This document shows, piece by piece, positions 32,708-42,061 of a stretch of DNA of 64,000 nt. The notes beneath the pieces are model-generated. The model was not told where the DNA came from. It was given only the letters and a program-made list of their open reading frames with translations, and ran no database searches. The position numbers and the translations under genes were made by a program. Origin of the DNA: Bacteroidales bacterium UBA5197. Lineage in GTDB: Bacteria; Bacteroidota; Bacteroidia; Bacteroidales; Lentimicrobiaceae. Numbering within the stretch: position 1 is the first letter of the stretch; every line of letters starts with the position of its first letter. The DNA is taken from the NCBI GenBank assembly GCA_002412885.1, contig DHVX01000084.1, forward strand, positions 80,943-144,942, in the 5' to 3' direction.

Positions 32708-35194
32708 ATGAAGATCAACTCTCTCTTACTCGTACTTACTTTATCAGCAGTTACTGCATTTGTTCCTGCACCAACCAACGCACAGGGCCGGACACAGGGC
32801 GGTGGTTCAGAGGCAGTTCGTCCGGCTATTGGAATATTAAAAGGACAGATTCTTGATGCAGTTTCCAATCAACCTATAGAATACAGTACAATTGCGTTGT
32901 TTCAAATGCGTGACAGTGCTGTTTCCGGGGGTACAATTACTGATCCCAAAGGTAACTTCAAGGTTGAACAGATTCCTGCTGGAAGATACAATGTCAGGGT
33001 GCAGTTTATGGGTTATGAGACAATGATAATTAAAGATATCGCATTCAGACCTGCCGAACCAGAAGTCAATCTGGGAACCATAAAACTTAAGCCATCAGCT
33101 TCAAGTCTTGCCGGAGTTGAAGTCACTGCAGAGCGGGAAATGATGGTAAGTAATCTCGACAAAAAGATAATCAATGTTGATAAAAGCATTGCTTCCATAG
33201 GTGGTTCTGCAGTGGATGTTATGCAGAATATCCCTTCGGTTTCGGTTGACGCCGATGGAAATGTAAGTCTTCGCGGAAGCGATAATATTACCATTCTTGT
33301 AGATGGGAAACCTACAGGCCTTGCCGAAATCAGCAGTGGTGACCTGCTTCAGCAGATTCCTGCTTCATCCATTGAAAGTGTTGAAATTATAACCAATCCT
33401 TCTGTACGCTATGATCCCGAAGGAACATCGGGAATCATAAATATTGTATTGAAAAAGCGCAGCCTTCAGGGATTGAATGGACTGGTTTCTTTTACAGCCG
33501 GAACCGGAGACAGATACAATACATCAATAAATCTAAACTACCGGAAAGATAAATTCAACGTATTTGCAGGTTATGATAATCGCCTTGGAAGATTTAATTC
33601 AACCGGAGTTACAGAAAGAAATACTTTTAATGATGAAGGAAGTACTTTGCTGCTTCAGAACCAGGTTATGAAGAACCGGCGTGATATGCACAACGTGAAC
33701 ACTGGTATCGATTACCAGCTTAATGATTTCAATACCCTGTCATTTAATTTTAAAATAAGGCAGATGACATTCGGCAACGAAGGTGACAACAGATCTTACA
33801 CATTTAACGAAGCACTTGATACCCTTCGCAATTTCAATCGATTCAGCGAGAGTGAAAGAAACATAAAGTCATATAATTACACAGTTTCCTATAAGCGAAC
33901 CTATGCTACCAAAGGCAAAGAACTGACAGCCGATTTCATTATCAACGACAATAAAATGAATGGCAATCAGGACATAGTTCAGACAGAATACACGCCAGGC
34001 TTTAATCCGGATCAACCATCGCTGCAGCGTTCCACCTCGCGAAACACAAACATGATGTATGTTGCTCAGGCAAATTTTGCTTTGCCAATGTTGAATGGAG
34101 GCCGTATAGAAACCGGATTTAAAAGTTCGTTAAAGGACATTACCATGCGAAACGGATTATCAGACTTCAATTACCCGGTTAATGACTGGATATTTAACGA
34201 ATCGGCCATAAACAACTTTGATTATTTCGAACAGATTCACGCAGTTTATGGCATTTATTCCGCTTCATTTAAAAATCTAAAGTATCAGGCGGGATTAAGG
34301 GCAGAGCAACTGATATCGGAATCAGATATTATTCAGGCAAACGATCAGTTTGATCTTTCTTACCTGAGCTTATTTCCATCGGTACATATGGTTTATGAGC
34401 TGACCAAAACCCAGCAGATGTCGGTGAGTTACAGCAGGCGTATTCGCAGACCCGATAATCGGCAGTTGAATCCTTATGTTGATTATTCAGACTCACTAAA
34501 CATCAGGTATGGCAATCCAAAACTGAAACCCGAATTTGTAAATTCTTATGAACTGGGCTGGTCGAATTTCTGGGGAAAGAATTCGGTTAATGCTACTTTG
34601 TTTTACAGACAAACGGTGGGAGTCATCAATCACATTACCAGGCTCGAATCTCCGGGAGTTACAGCAACCACCTATGAAAACCTGAACAACGGAAAATCAT
34701 ATGGAATTGAGTTGATTGGCAGCCGGGAATTTGCCAAATGGATGAAAACAAACCTAAATGTCTCCTTCTTCCGCAGCGAAATTGATGGCAGCCAAACACT
34801 TGGCATTGAAGGGTCGGAAAGTTTTGAATGGATGGCCAAACTAAATCTGAATTTCCCTATTCGTAAAGACCTGAATCTGAGTCTGGCAGGCAATTATAAT
34901 TCTCCAAGAACGATGGCTCAGGGAAAAATGAAAGAGGTTTATTTTGCCGATGTAGCTGTAAGGTATGATTTTATGAAAAATAAAGCTTCATTGAGTTTCA
35001 GGGTCAGCGATATTTTTGACTCACGGCGATTCGACGGTGAGACCTGGGGAGAAGGATTTAACATTAAAATGAACCGCAAAATGGAATCCCGGGTAGCTTA
35101 TCTTGGATTTACTTACAGAATAAACAACTATAACCGTCAGCGGGAACGCGACCGCAACAATCAGAATGGTGAAATGGAGATGGAAGAATTCTGA
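32708..35194 (+). CDS. TonB-dependent-receptor-like outer-membrane barrel protein
   Basis: 828 aa: signal peptide (to about residue 26), Gly/Arg-rich linker, carboxypeptidase regulatory-like domain (about 43-130: LKGQILDAVSNQPIEYSTI to NLGTIKL), a plug-type domain (VDVMQNIPSVSVDADGNVSLRGS to IVLKKR) and a long barrel of the OMP_b-brl_3 type. The C-terminus is a charged tail (RQRERDRNNQNGEMEMEEF) rather than a classical barrel end. It has no SusD partner. Such proteins import or bind peptides, siderophores or other ligands; the ligand is unknown. A strong terminator follows. Confidence 0.88.
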   Translation: MKINSLLLVLTLSAVTAFVPAPTNAQGRTQGGGSEAVRPAIGILKGQILDAVSNQPIEYSTIALFQMRDSAVSGGTITDPKGNFKVEQIPAGRYNVRVQFMGYETMIIKDIAFRPAEPEVNLGTIKLKPSASSLAGVEVTAEREMMVSNLDKKIINVDKSIASIGGSAVDVMQNIPSVSVDADGNVSLRGSDNITILVDGKPTGLAEISSGDLLQQIPASSIESVEIITNPSVRYDPEGTSGIINIVLKKRSLQGLNGLVSFTAGTGDRYNTSINLNYRKDKFNVFAGYDNRLGRFNSTGVTERNTFNDEGSTLLLQNQVMKNRRDMHNVNTGIDYQLNDFNTLSFNFKIRQMTFGNEGDNRSYTFNEALDTLRNFNRFSESERNIKSYNYTVSYKRTYATKGKELTADFIINDNKMNGNQDIVQTEYTPGFNPDQPSLQRSTSRNTNMMYVAQANFALPMLNGGRIETGFKSSLKDITMRNGLSDFNYPVNDWIFNESAINNFDYFEQIHAVYGIYSASFKNLKYQAGLRAEQLISESDIIQANDQFDLSYLSLFPSVHMVYELTKTQQMSVSYSRRIRRPDNRQLNPYVDYSDSLNIRYGNPKLKPEFVNSYELGWSNFWGKNSVNATLFYRQTVGVINHITRLESPGVTATTYENLNNGKSYGIELIGSREFAKWMKTNLNVSFFRSEIDGSQTLGIEGSESFEWMAKLNLNFPIRKDLNLSLAGNYNSPRTMAQGKMKEVYFADVAVRYDFMKNKASLSFRVSDIFDSRRFDGETWGEGFNIKMNRKMESRVAYLGFTYRINNYNRQRERDRNNQNGEMEMEEF

Positions 35195-35265
35195 TCTGGT
35201 ATAATCATGTATTGATATAAAAACATGCAACACCGGAAGAAGATCACTTTAATGAAGTTATATGA

Positions 35266-35300
35266 GGGGAGCAATCAGTATTGATTATTCCCTTTTTTTT
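35266..35300 (+). terminator. Terminator after the outer-membrane receptor gene
   Basis: GGGGA..AATCA (35266-35276) pairs with TGATT..TTCCC (35282-35292) with a small bulge, followed by eight T residues. Confidence 0.75.
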
Positions 35301-35371
35301 ATTTAAAATCTATAGCCGCATAGAAATGATTTTTTTCTGAATTTCTTATAAAAATTGGCTTTATTTGTTTT

Positions 35372-35379
35372 TAATTTTG
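35372..35379 (+). promoter_or_regulatory. -7 box of the sensor kinase gene
   Basis: TAATTTTG matches TAnnTTTG exactly and is 27 bp before the ATG at 35406. Confidence 0.5.
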
Positions 35380-35405
35380 AACAATGTTTACCAGTGTAAG
35401 ATAAA

Positions 35406-38372
35406 ATGATAAAAAGAGCACTTCTGATAATCATTATTTTCATTTCGGGTACTGTTTTGTATGCTCAGAAACCTGTATTCAGGCACTATTCAGTAAATGA
35501 GGGCTTGCCAAGTTCAGAGGTCTACCACATTACTCAGGATTCGAAGGGCTATATATGGATAGCCACTAATATGGGAGTGAGTAGATATAACGGAAAGGAA
35601 TTCAGGAATTACGACATACAGGATGGCCTGCCTGAAAATACTGTTTTTGAAGTATATGAAGATGAAACAGGGCGGGTATGGTTTATTGGGTTTCCTTTTC
35701 AATTGGCATACTTCAAAAACGATTCAATAATTCCATATAAATTCAACAGTGTCCTTCGCATGATTGCAGGCAAAGGGGCTGTGCCGGTAAAAAAGTCATT
35801 CAGGGTAGATAAAGAGGATAATGTTGTTTTTAGTTTTTTGAGAGAAGGGAAGATTCTTCAATTATCAAAAAGTGGAGATCTGACTACCCTTTATGATATA
35901 AATTTGAAATTGTATAATACTGCCATAGCATCTATCAATGATCATTTATTTGCTTTTCAAAAAGGGGATTCTGGGGAAGATATTTTAATAAATATTGACT
36001 TTCTAAAAAATGGGAAAGAGATAAAAATAGAAAAATCAAAAAAGTATTCTCATGGAAATGTAATAGTTGACAGAACCATAGATGGTATTATCTTTTTTGC
36101 TCAAAATGAGAATTTGTGCTTAATTCATCCAGATGGGAGATATAAATCATTTGATCTTAAGGATAGGATATTTTGGATAAGTGTTCATGATGATGGATCA
36201 CTTTTCGTTGGTAAAGAAATTGCTGGTGTTGAGAAGTATAATATTAGTTCTATTGAAAATGGATTTATTGATAAATATCTCGATACTTATTCAGTAACAT
36301 CTGTTTTTATAGATAATGAGGGGGGGAAATGGTTTTCAACTATCGAAAATGGAATTTTTTACCTTTCAAACGAAGGATTCTATTCATATACTAAGTCAGA
36401 AGACCTTTCAGGAGATAATGTTAAGTACGTTGAGTTATTTGATGATAAAATCTATTTAGGATTAGCAAATAATTCGTTTAGTTATATAGAAAAAAATAAA
36501 GTGAAGGTCATCAAAGATATTGATTCAAATCTCAAACAAATTAAGTTATTAAAATCATTTAAAAATAAGCTATTGTGGATAATAACGGATGATTATGTAT
36601 ATTCTTTTGATAAAAATGTTTATAAGAAATTTATAAATAATTTCAAAAGAATTGATATTAATTCAAGGGGCAGCAGATCTATCTTCAACGTTAAAGATAT
36701 TTATCCGATAAGCGAATCAGAGATCCTTCTGGGCGAAGCCAGAGGTTTATCAATCTTAAAAGACGGGGATGTAATTTATAACTCCTTTTATAATGATAAC
36801 GTTGAGTTACGGATAGAATCCATTGAACGCGAAACTGACAGCTCCTTTTTATTGGGGTCTTTGAACGGATTGTGGAGGTTTACCGGAAGCAGATATGAAT
36901 TTCTTGGTGTTGGCAGTCCTCTCCTTAAGCAGCGGATTACCGACATTGTTGCGTTTGGCGAAAAGGATAAATATATACTCGGAACTAAAGGCTCGGGGCT
37001 GGTTGTAAGTATGAACGATACCATAAAGCAAATTTCAAGATTGAAAGGATTGTCATCTAATTCAATAACATCGCTCTTGATCACAGGCAATGACCTGTGG
37101 GTTGGCACTAATAGCGGACTAAATCTGATTGATATCAGGGACATTGGAAAGGCGAATCCAAATATTGTTGTATTTAAAAAGGAGCAAGGGCTTATTTCAA
37201 ATGAGATAAATCAGCTGGCGGGGAATAAAGACTACATATATATTGCAACCAACGCAGGTTTAACGGTGTTTGACAGAAAGAAACACAATCCGGTTAAGTA
37301 TGTACCTCCGGTTTATATCAATTCAGTCAGTATCATGAAAAGAGACACACTGGTTGCTGACAATTACCGGTTATTGTACAATCAGAACTTTATTACAATT
37401 TCTTATTATGGAATATCATTCCGCGATGGTGGCAACCTGCTCTATAAGTACCGCCTGAAAGGTTTGAGTGATGATTGGGTGACAACCAATAATCTTGAAG
37501 TTGAATATGCATTCCTTCCTCCCGGAGATTACAGATTTGAAGTGATCGCCATAAATTCCGATGGTATTGAAAGCTCTGCACCGGCAGTATTGAATTTCGT
37601 TATTTTATCTCCATTCTGGAAAACATGGTGGTTTATCTTATTGTCTGTTCTTGCAATTATTGCGGGCTCCTTTATGTTTTACTCTTATCGGCTTCGGCAG
37701 ATAAAAAAGGAACATGCTCTGCAAAACGACACCAATTGGTACCGGCAACAATCCCTTACCCGTCAGATGGATCCGCATTTTGTTTTCAACACACTGAACA
37801 GCATTCAGTCATACATCATTAAAAATGACAGGATGGCTTCATCGCAATACCTCTCAAAGTTTGCCAAATTAATGAGACTGATTCTCAATAATTCACAAAA
37901 ACAAGCTGTGCCTTTGAGCAATGAAATTGCAGCCTTGAATCTATACATGGAACTGGAATCCCTTCGATTTCAGCAAAAATTTGAATTCAGTATTAAGTGC
38001 GATTCTTCCGTAGATACTGAAGCCAGCTTTATCCCGGCATTTCTGATTCAGCCATTTATCGAAAATGCAATCTGGCATGGAATAATGGGGCTGAAAACCA
38101 TTGGGATCATTAGCGTTAATTTCACAAAAGTTGCCGGACAACTTATCTGTACAATTGAAGACAATGGCATTGGCCGTGAAAAATCAAAAGCGATGAAGTC
38201 GGAAACAGAAAAAGCCAGAAAGTCGCTTGGCATTTCCCTTGTTGAGTCACGTTTGAACCTGCTGAATAACTTCTATGGAGTAGATATGAAAGTCGTTTTT
38301 ACCGATTTGTATGCTGATGATAAAACGCCTGCCGGAACCCGGGTAGTAATTAATCTCCCCATCATCAATTAG
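35406..38372 (+). CDS. Two-component regulator propeller / Y_Y_Y sensor with LytS-type histidine kinase
   Basis: 988 aa: signal peptide, about 650 residues of beta-propeller repeats (GYIWIATNMGVSRYNG, RVWFIG, LWVGTNSGLNLID), a Y_Y_Y domain (about 655-735), one membrane helix (about 738-760) and a His_kinase domain with His791 in MDPHFVFNTLNSI. An N-box and ATP lid follow (IENAIWHGI, IEDNGIGREKS). It senses an envelope signal and should phosphorylate a LytTR-type regulator, but none lies in the window next to it. Bases around 36481-36660 are far more AT-rich (33 of 180 G+C) than the rest of the gene. The convergent symporter gene ends 2 bp away. Confidence 0.9.
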   Translation: MIKRALLIIIIFISGTVLYAQKPVFRHYSVNEGLPSSEVYHITQDSKGYIWIATNMGVSRYNGKEFRNYDIQDGLPENTVFEVYEDETGRVWFIGFPFQLAYFKNDSIIPYKFNSVLRMIAGKGAVPVKKSFRVDKEDNVVFSFLREGKILQLSKSGDLTTLYDINLKLYNTAIASINDHLFAFQKGDSGEDILINIDFLKNGKEIKIEKSKKYSHGNVIVDRTIDGIIFFAQNENLCLIHPDGRYKSFDLKDRIFWISVHDDGSLFVGKEIAGVEKYNISSIENGFIDKYLDTYSVTSVFIDNEGGKWFSTIENGIFYLSNEGFYSYTKSEDLSGDNVKYVELFDDKIYLGLANNSFSYIEKNKVKVIKDIDSNLKQIKLLKSFKNKLLWIITDDYVYSFDKNVYKKFINNFKRIDINSRGSRSIFNVKDIYPISESEILLGEARGLSILKDGDVIYNSFYNDNVELRIESIERETDSSFLLGSLNGLWRFTGSRYEFLGVGSPLLKQRITDIVAFGEKDKYILGTKGSGLVVSMNDTIKQISRLKGLSSNSITSLLITGNDLWVGTNSGLNLIDIRDIGKANPNIVVFKKEQGLISNEINQLAGNKDYIYIATNAGLTVFDRKKHNPVKYVPPVYINSVSIMKRDTLVADNYRLLYNQNFITISYYGISFRDGGNLLYKYRLKGLSDDWVTTNNLEVEYAFLPPGDYRFEVIAINSDGIESSAPAVLNFVILSPFWKTWWFILLSVLAIIAGSFMFYSYRLRQIKKEHALQNDTNWYRQQSLTRQMDPHFVFNTLNSIQSYIIKNDRMASSQYLSKFAKLMRLILNNSQKQAVPLSNEIAALNLYMELESLRFQQKFEFSIKCDSSVDTEASFIPAFLIQPFIENAIWHGIMGLKTIGIISVNFTKVAGQLICTIEDNGIGREKSKAMKSETEKARKSLGISLVESRLNLLNNFYGVDMKVVFTDLYADDKTPAGTRVVINLPIIN

Positions 38373-38374
38373 AC

Positions 38375-39637
38375 TCAGACATTCAGCTTTTCTCCTTCTG
38401 ATCTGGCAATAACTACTGCGGCGCAGGTATCTCCATAAACATTTACTGCAGTGCGAAACATGTCCAGGATGCGGTCAACGGCAAGTATCAAACCTATGCC
38501 TTCAAGTGGAAGCCCAACTGCATTCAGAACAATTGTCATCATAACCAATCCTGCCATAGGAATGCCTGCTGCTCCGATGGCTGCAAGCAATGCAGTTACC
38601 ACCACAATCATCTGCTGTCCTATGCTTAAGTCAATTCCATATGCCTGAGCTATAAAAATTACCGCAATGCATTCATAAAGCGCAGTGCCATCCATGTTGA
38701 TGGTGGCTCCCAATGGCAATGTAAAGCTTGTAATTTTTGTGGAAACACCATCCTTTGTTTCAATGGCATCCATTGTCAGAGGCAGGGTAGCGCTTGAAGA
38801 TGATGTGGAAAATGCTGTCAATAATGGGGTTGACATATTTTTGAGATGCCTTATCGGATTGATTCGTGCAAGCATCAGAATTAAATTCATGGTTATCTGG
38901 CTGTGAATAAATAGCGCCAGCACAACTGTAAGCATATACAGGCCCATGCGCGAAAAAACCTGAGTAAGCGCTGCCGTATCGCTCGCATAGCGCGAAATTA
39001 CGGTTGCAATAATTGCAAAAACACCCAATGGAGTTAGTTTAATAACTGCCATGGTTATCTTCATCATCACATCAAATAACGATTCGAAGAGGTTGTGTAT
39101 TACCTTTTGATGTTGCGGAGTCGACAGGTTGGTAAAGAAACCGAAAATGATCGTAAAAAATATGATGGGCAGCATATCTCCTTTTGCCATGGATCCAAAT
39201 ACATTTTCAGGAATTGCACCCAGCAAAAGTTGCCCCAGCGATTGTTCTGCAGCCGGCACATTTTCAACCGACTCGGCCAATGAAAGGTCTGCTCCCACGC
39301 CTGGGCTGATGATATTTACCAATGCCAAACCCAGCAAAATTGCCAAAAGGCTGGTGATCATGTAGAATCCTATAGTTTTAAATCCTAGTCTTCCCAGACT
39401 CTCAGGGCTTCCGATGCCGGCAATGCCTGTAATGATTGAGCTTACAATTAATGGGATAATTACCATTTTCAGAAGTTTCAGAAAAAGGTCGCCCATCCAG
39501 CTTATCCAGACAACGTAGGGTGTTAAATAAATGCCAAACAGAGTACCGGCAATAAGTGCAATCAGTATTTGCCAGTGCAGATCAGTTCTCTTTATAATTT
39601 TCCACATGTCTTCAGAATGGGATTTGTGATGATTCAT
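38375..39637 (-). CDS. Dicarboxylate/amino acid:cation symporter (DAACS, GltP/DctA-type)
   Basis: 420 aa from the ATG at 39637; the codon at 39643 is TTG and is not preferred. Eight membrane helices and re-entrant loops with family signatures: the serine-rich TAFSTSSSSATLPLT loop, INMDGTALYECIAVIFIAQ in TM7, and AAIGAAGIPMAGLVMM in the second hairpin. It imports glutamate, aspartate or C4-dicarboxylates with Na+ or H+. Stands alone, convergent with the sensor kinase. A -7-like box (39641-39648) is unusually close to the ATG, which would give an almost leaderless mRNA. Confidence 0.93.
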   Translation of the reverse strand: MNHHKSHSEDMWKIIKRTDLHWQILIALIAGTLFGIYLTPYVVWISWMGDLFLKLLKMVIIPLIVSSIITGIAGIGSPESLGRLGFKTIGFYMITSLLAILLGLALVNIISPGVGADLSLAESVENVPAAEQSLGQLLLGAIPENVFGSMAKGDMLPIIFFTIIFGFFTNLSTPQHQKVIHNLFESLFDVMMKITMAVIKLTPLGVFAIIATVISRYASDTAALTQVFSRMGLYMLTVVLALFIHSQITMNLILMLARINPIRHLKNMSTPLLTAFSTSSSSATLPLTMDAIETKDGVSTKITSFTLPLGATINMDGTALYECIAVIFIAQAYGIDLSIGQQMIVVVTALLAAIGAAGIPMAGLVMMTIVLNAVGLPLEGIGLILAVDRILDMFRTAVNVYGDTCAAVVIARSEGEKLNV

Positions 39638-39690
39638 TTGCAAACATAAACATGTCTGCTGGTTTGCTGTCTATCTGATGCTAATTTTCT

Positions 39691-39698
39691 TAATTTTG
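39691..39698 (+). promoter_or_regulatory. -7 box of the Asp-box T9SS protein gene
   Basis: TAATTTTG is an exact consensus match; a TTTG at 39663-39666 is a possible but wide-spaced -33. Confidence 0.45.
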
Positions 39699-39726
39699 AT
39701 GAAGCCAAATTACAAATTCTTTCGCG

Positions 39727-41283
39727 ATGAAAATACCCGTCATTATTTTGCTGATTCTCAATATGCTCTCTGTCTCTGCCCAACACCTTAATGTTTTGGT
39801 GGGGAATCAGCGAAACCCAAACGAACCATCAATTACAATTAACCCGCGAAACACGCAACAGATGCTGGCTGGTGCAAATATCGACAATTACTATTATTCT
39901 TCCGATGGCGGATACACATGGCAGAATAACCGCTTGTTTTCTCCGCAACTTGGCGTTTGGGGTGACCCATGTGTTATTGTTGACACAGCAGGGAGCTTTT
40001 ACTTTTTTCATTTGTCAAATCCTGTGGGAGGTGCATGGATCGACAGGATAGTTTGTCAGCGTACCGATGATTTTACAGTCACCTGGACAGATGGAACCGG
40101 TATCGGACTGGATGGAACCAAAGCACAGGACAAGGAATGGGCTGTGGTTGACCCGGCAAATAATAATATTTATGTCACCTGGACTCAATTTGACACTTAC
40201 GGAAGTTCTAACCCCAATGATAGTTCAATCATAAGGTTCTCAAAATCAACCGATCAGGGCGAAACCTGGAGTGAGCCAAAACGATTAAGCCAAGTTGCCG
40301 GCGATTGCATCGACAGCGACAATACCGTTGAAGGAGCCGTTCCGGCGGTTGGCCCCGAGGGGCAGATTTATGTTGCATGGGCGGGCCCTGAAGGAATTGT
40401 TTTTGACAGATCATTGGATGGTGGTGAGACCTGGCTTGAGAATGATATTTTTGTGAGTGATTTTCCAGGAGGGTGGGATATCAATATTCCCGGTATTTTA
40501 CGTTCAAATGGTTTTCCGGTTACTGTTTGTGACCTCAGTGCCGGACCAAATCGCGGTACAATTTACATCAACTGGTCCGATCAGCGCAACGGAACCAATG
40601 ATACCGATGTTTGGCTGGTGAAATCAACCGATGGGGGAAATACCTGGAGCGAGCGCGTACGTGTAAACGATGATGAACCCGGGCGACATCAGTTCTTTAA
40701 CTGGATGGCCGTTGATCAGGTTACCGGCAAACTTTGGTTTGTATTTTATGACAGGCGTAATTATACTGACACTCAAACAGATGTGTATATGGCTTTGTCG
40801 GAAGACGGAGGCGAAACATTCATCAATTTTAAGGTGAGCGAAAGTCCGTTTGTCCCTAATCCATCTATATTTTTTGGCGATTACAACAATATTTCAGCGC
40901 ATAACGATGTGGTGAGACCCATCTGGACAAGGCTTCACGAAAATCAACTGAGCATACATACTGCAATTGTAGATATTGAAGCTGTAGGAGTGTCTGAATT
41001 GCCCGATTCAAAGCCAATCGCCAATGTTTCTGCCTGGCCGAATCCTTTCAGGCAAACGACAGCTTTTTCATTCAGAATTAAGGATAATGCCCGGGTAAGC
41101 CTTTCGCTCTACGATCTAACCGGACGAAAGCTGATGGTTTTAATTGATGATCAACTTCTTTCTGCCGGAAGATATACCGAGCATCTTAATCCTGAAGCGC
41201 ATAATCTGGCTGCTGGAGTCTATAATTTTGAACTAATTACCCCTGCGGGCAGATATTGCCATAAAGTGGTTTATGCTCCATAA
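39727..41283 (+). CDS. T9SS-secreted Asp-box (sialidase-fold) protein
   Basis: 518 aa: signal peptide, a six-bladed-propeller-like region with five Asp-box motifs (SSDGGYTW, STDQGETW, SLDGGETW, STDGGNTW, SEDGGETF), then a T9SS sorting domain (VSAWPNPFRQTTAFSFRI to CHKVVYAP). The Asp boxes give a sialidase/BNR fold but I see no Phe-Arg-Ile-Pro motif, so sialidase activity is not supported. It could be a surface-exposed binding or uncharacterised glycosidase protein. Monocistronic with promoter at 39691; weak terminator after it. Confidence 0.8.
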   Translation: MKIPVIILLILNMLSVSAQHLNVLVGNQRNPNEPSITINPRNTQQMLAGANIDNYYYSSDGGYTWQNNRLFSPQLGVWGDPCVIVDTAGSFYFFHLSNPVGGAWIDRIVCQRTDDFTVTWTDGTGIGLDGTKAQDKEWAVVDPANNNIYVTWTQFDTYGSSNPNDSSIIRFSKSTDQGETWSEPKRLSQVAGDCIDSDNTVEGAVPAVGPEGQIYVAWAGPEGIVFDRSLDGGETWLENDIFVSDFPGGWDINIPGILRSNGFPVTVCDLSAGPNRGTIYINWSDQRNGTNDTDVWLVKSTDGGNTWSERVRVNDDEPGRHQFFNWMAVDQVTGKLWFVFYDRRNYTDTQTDVYMALSEDGGETFINFKVSESPFVPNPSIFFGDYNNISAHNDVVRPIWTRLHENQLSIHTAIVDIEAVGVSELPDSKPIANVSAWPNPFRQTTAFSFRIKDNARVSLSLYDLTGRKLMVLIDDQLLSAGRYTEHLNPEAHNLAAGVYNFELITPAGRYCHKVVYAP

Positions 41284-41313
41284 TTAATGTTCAGTTTGCC
41301 ATTTTGAGTGCAC

Positions 41314-41334
41314 CTCATCCAAATGAGTTTTTTT
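41314..41334 (+). terminator. Short terminator after the Asp-box protein gene
   Basis: CTCAT (41314-41318) pairs with ATGAG (41323-41327) followed by seven T residues. The stem is short, so strength is uncertain. Confidence 0.5.
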
Positions 41335-41385
41335 CGTAAATTCGCACCCACAAATTATACAGAATCGAAAACATAATACTTTTGG

Positions 41386-42003
41386 ATGGAAGATAAACTC
41401 CGAAAAATCCTTTCCGGCGCCAGAGAATATATCCTGAAATCAGGGATCAAACAGCTCAACCTTGTCAATCTGGGTACTCATTTGGAAATGGCTGAAAAAG
41501 ACCTTCTGGAACTATTTACCGATGAGGCTGATCTGGTTAAAAAAGTGCTTGAGTATGAGCGGGATTCTTTCAAGTCAATTTTTGATGAGAATAATTTTGA
41601 AGATACCAATGCCATAGAGATATTGATGATTGTGAGCCAGACAATGAGCAATCGGTTTCTCGAATTGACTCCATCTGTTACCTTTGATCTTAAATCGCTC
41701 TACCCCGATATTTACCATCACCATGTTGACCAGCGGGTTGATTTTATCTACATGAAGATGAAAATCAATATCGAAAAAGGCATCCGGCAGGGTATTTATC
41801 GCGAAGACCTGAGTGTTGAACTTTTGGCTCGTCTCTATATCAGCCGCCTGATCGATCTGCATAATTCAGCTTTCTTTCCTCCTGAAAAGTTTTCGTTTAA
41901 GCTTCTGTACGACGTAATGATCGACAATTTTATTCGCGGTATTGCCAATGATGAAGGTTTGAAACACTATAAAAGGTTGCGCAAATCATATAAGATATGT
42001 TAA
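41386..42003 (+). CDS. TetR/AcrR-like transcriptional regulator
   Basis: 205 aa, all helical. The N-terminal ~55 residues fit a TetR HTH (ILSGAREYILKSGIKQLNLVNLGTHLEMAEKDLLELFTDEADLVKKVLEYE), though less conserved than usual. The C-terminal part should bind a ligand and dimerise. A TAAATTCG box (41336-41343) 43 bp upstream is one mismatch from the -7 consensus. Its target is unclear: neighbours are an Asp-box protein and a Dus enzyme, neither a usual TetR target. Confidence 0.75.
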   Translation: MEDKLRKILSGAREYILKSGIKQLNLVNLGTHLEMAEKDLLELFTDEADLVKKVLEYERDSFKSIFDENNFEDTNAIEILMIVSQTMSNRFLELTPSVTFDLKSLYPDIYHHHVDQRVDFIYMKMKINIEKGIRQGIYREDLSVELLARLYISRLIDLHNSAFFPPEKFSFKLLYDVMIDNFIRGIANDEGLKHYKRLRKSYKIC

Positions 42004-42061
42004 CGCATTTATAGCCGTTTGCCCGCTTGAACATTCTCCATTTTCATTTTGTTAACAGTTC

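Noticed and set aside
35406..38372. Hybrid two-component system regulating the PULs
   Set aside because: It ends after the kinase domain with no receiver or AraC domain, and it is more than 12 kb from PUL2.
39641..39648. -7 promoter box of the dicarboxylate symporter
   Set aside because: The - strand TATGTTTG match is exact but only 3 bp from the ATG. It would give an almost leaderless mRNA, so it is not called as a feature.
39727..41283. Exo-alpha-sialidase annotation for the Asp-box protein
   Set aside because: Asp boxes indicate only the fold. No Phe-Arg-Ile-Pro motif or arginine triad could be identified.
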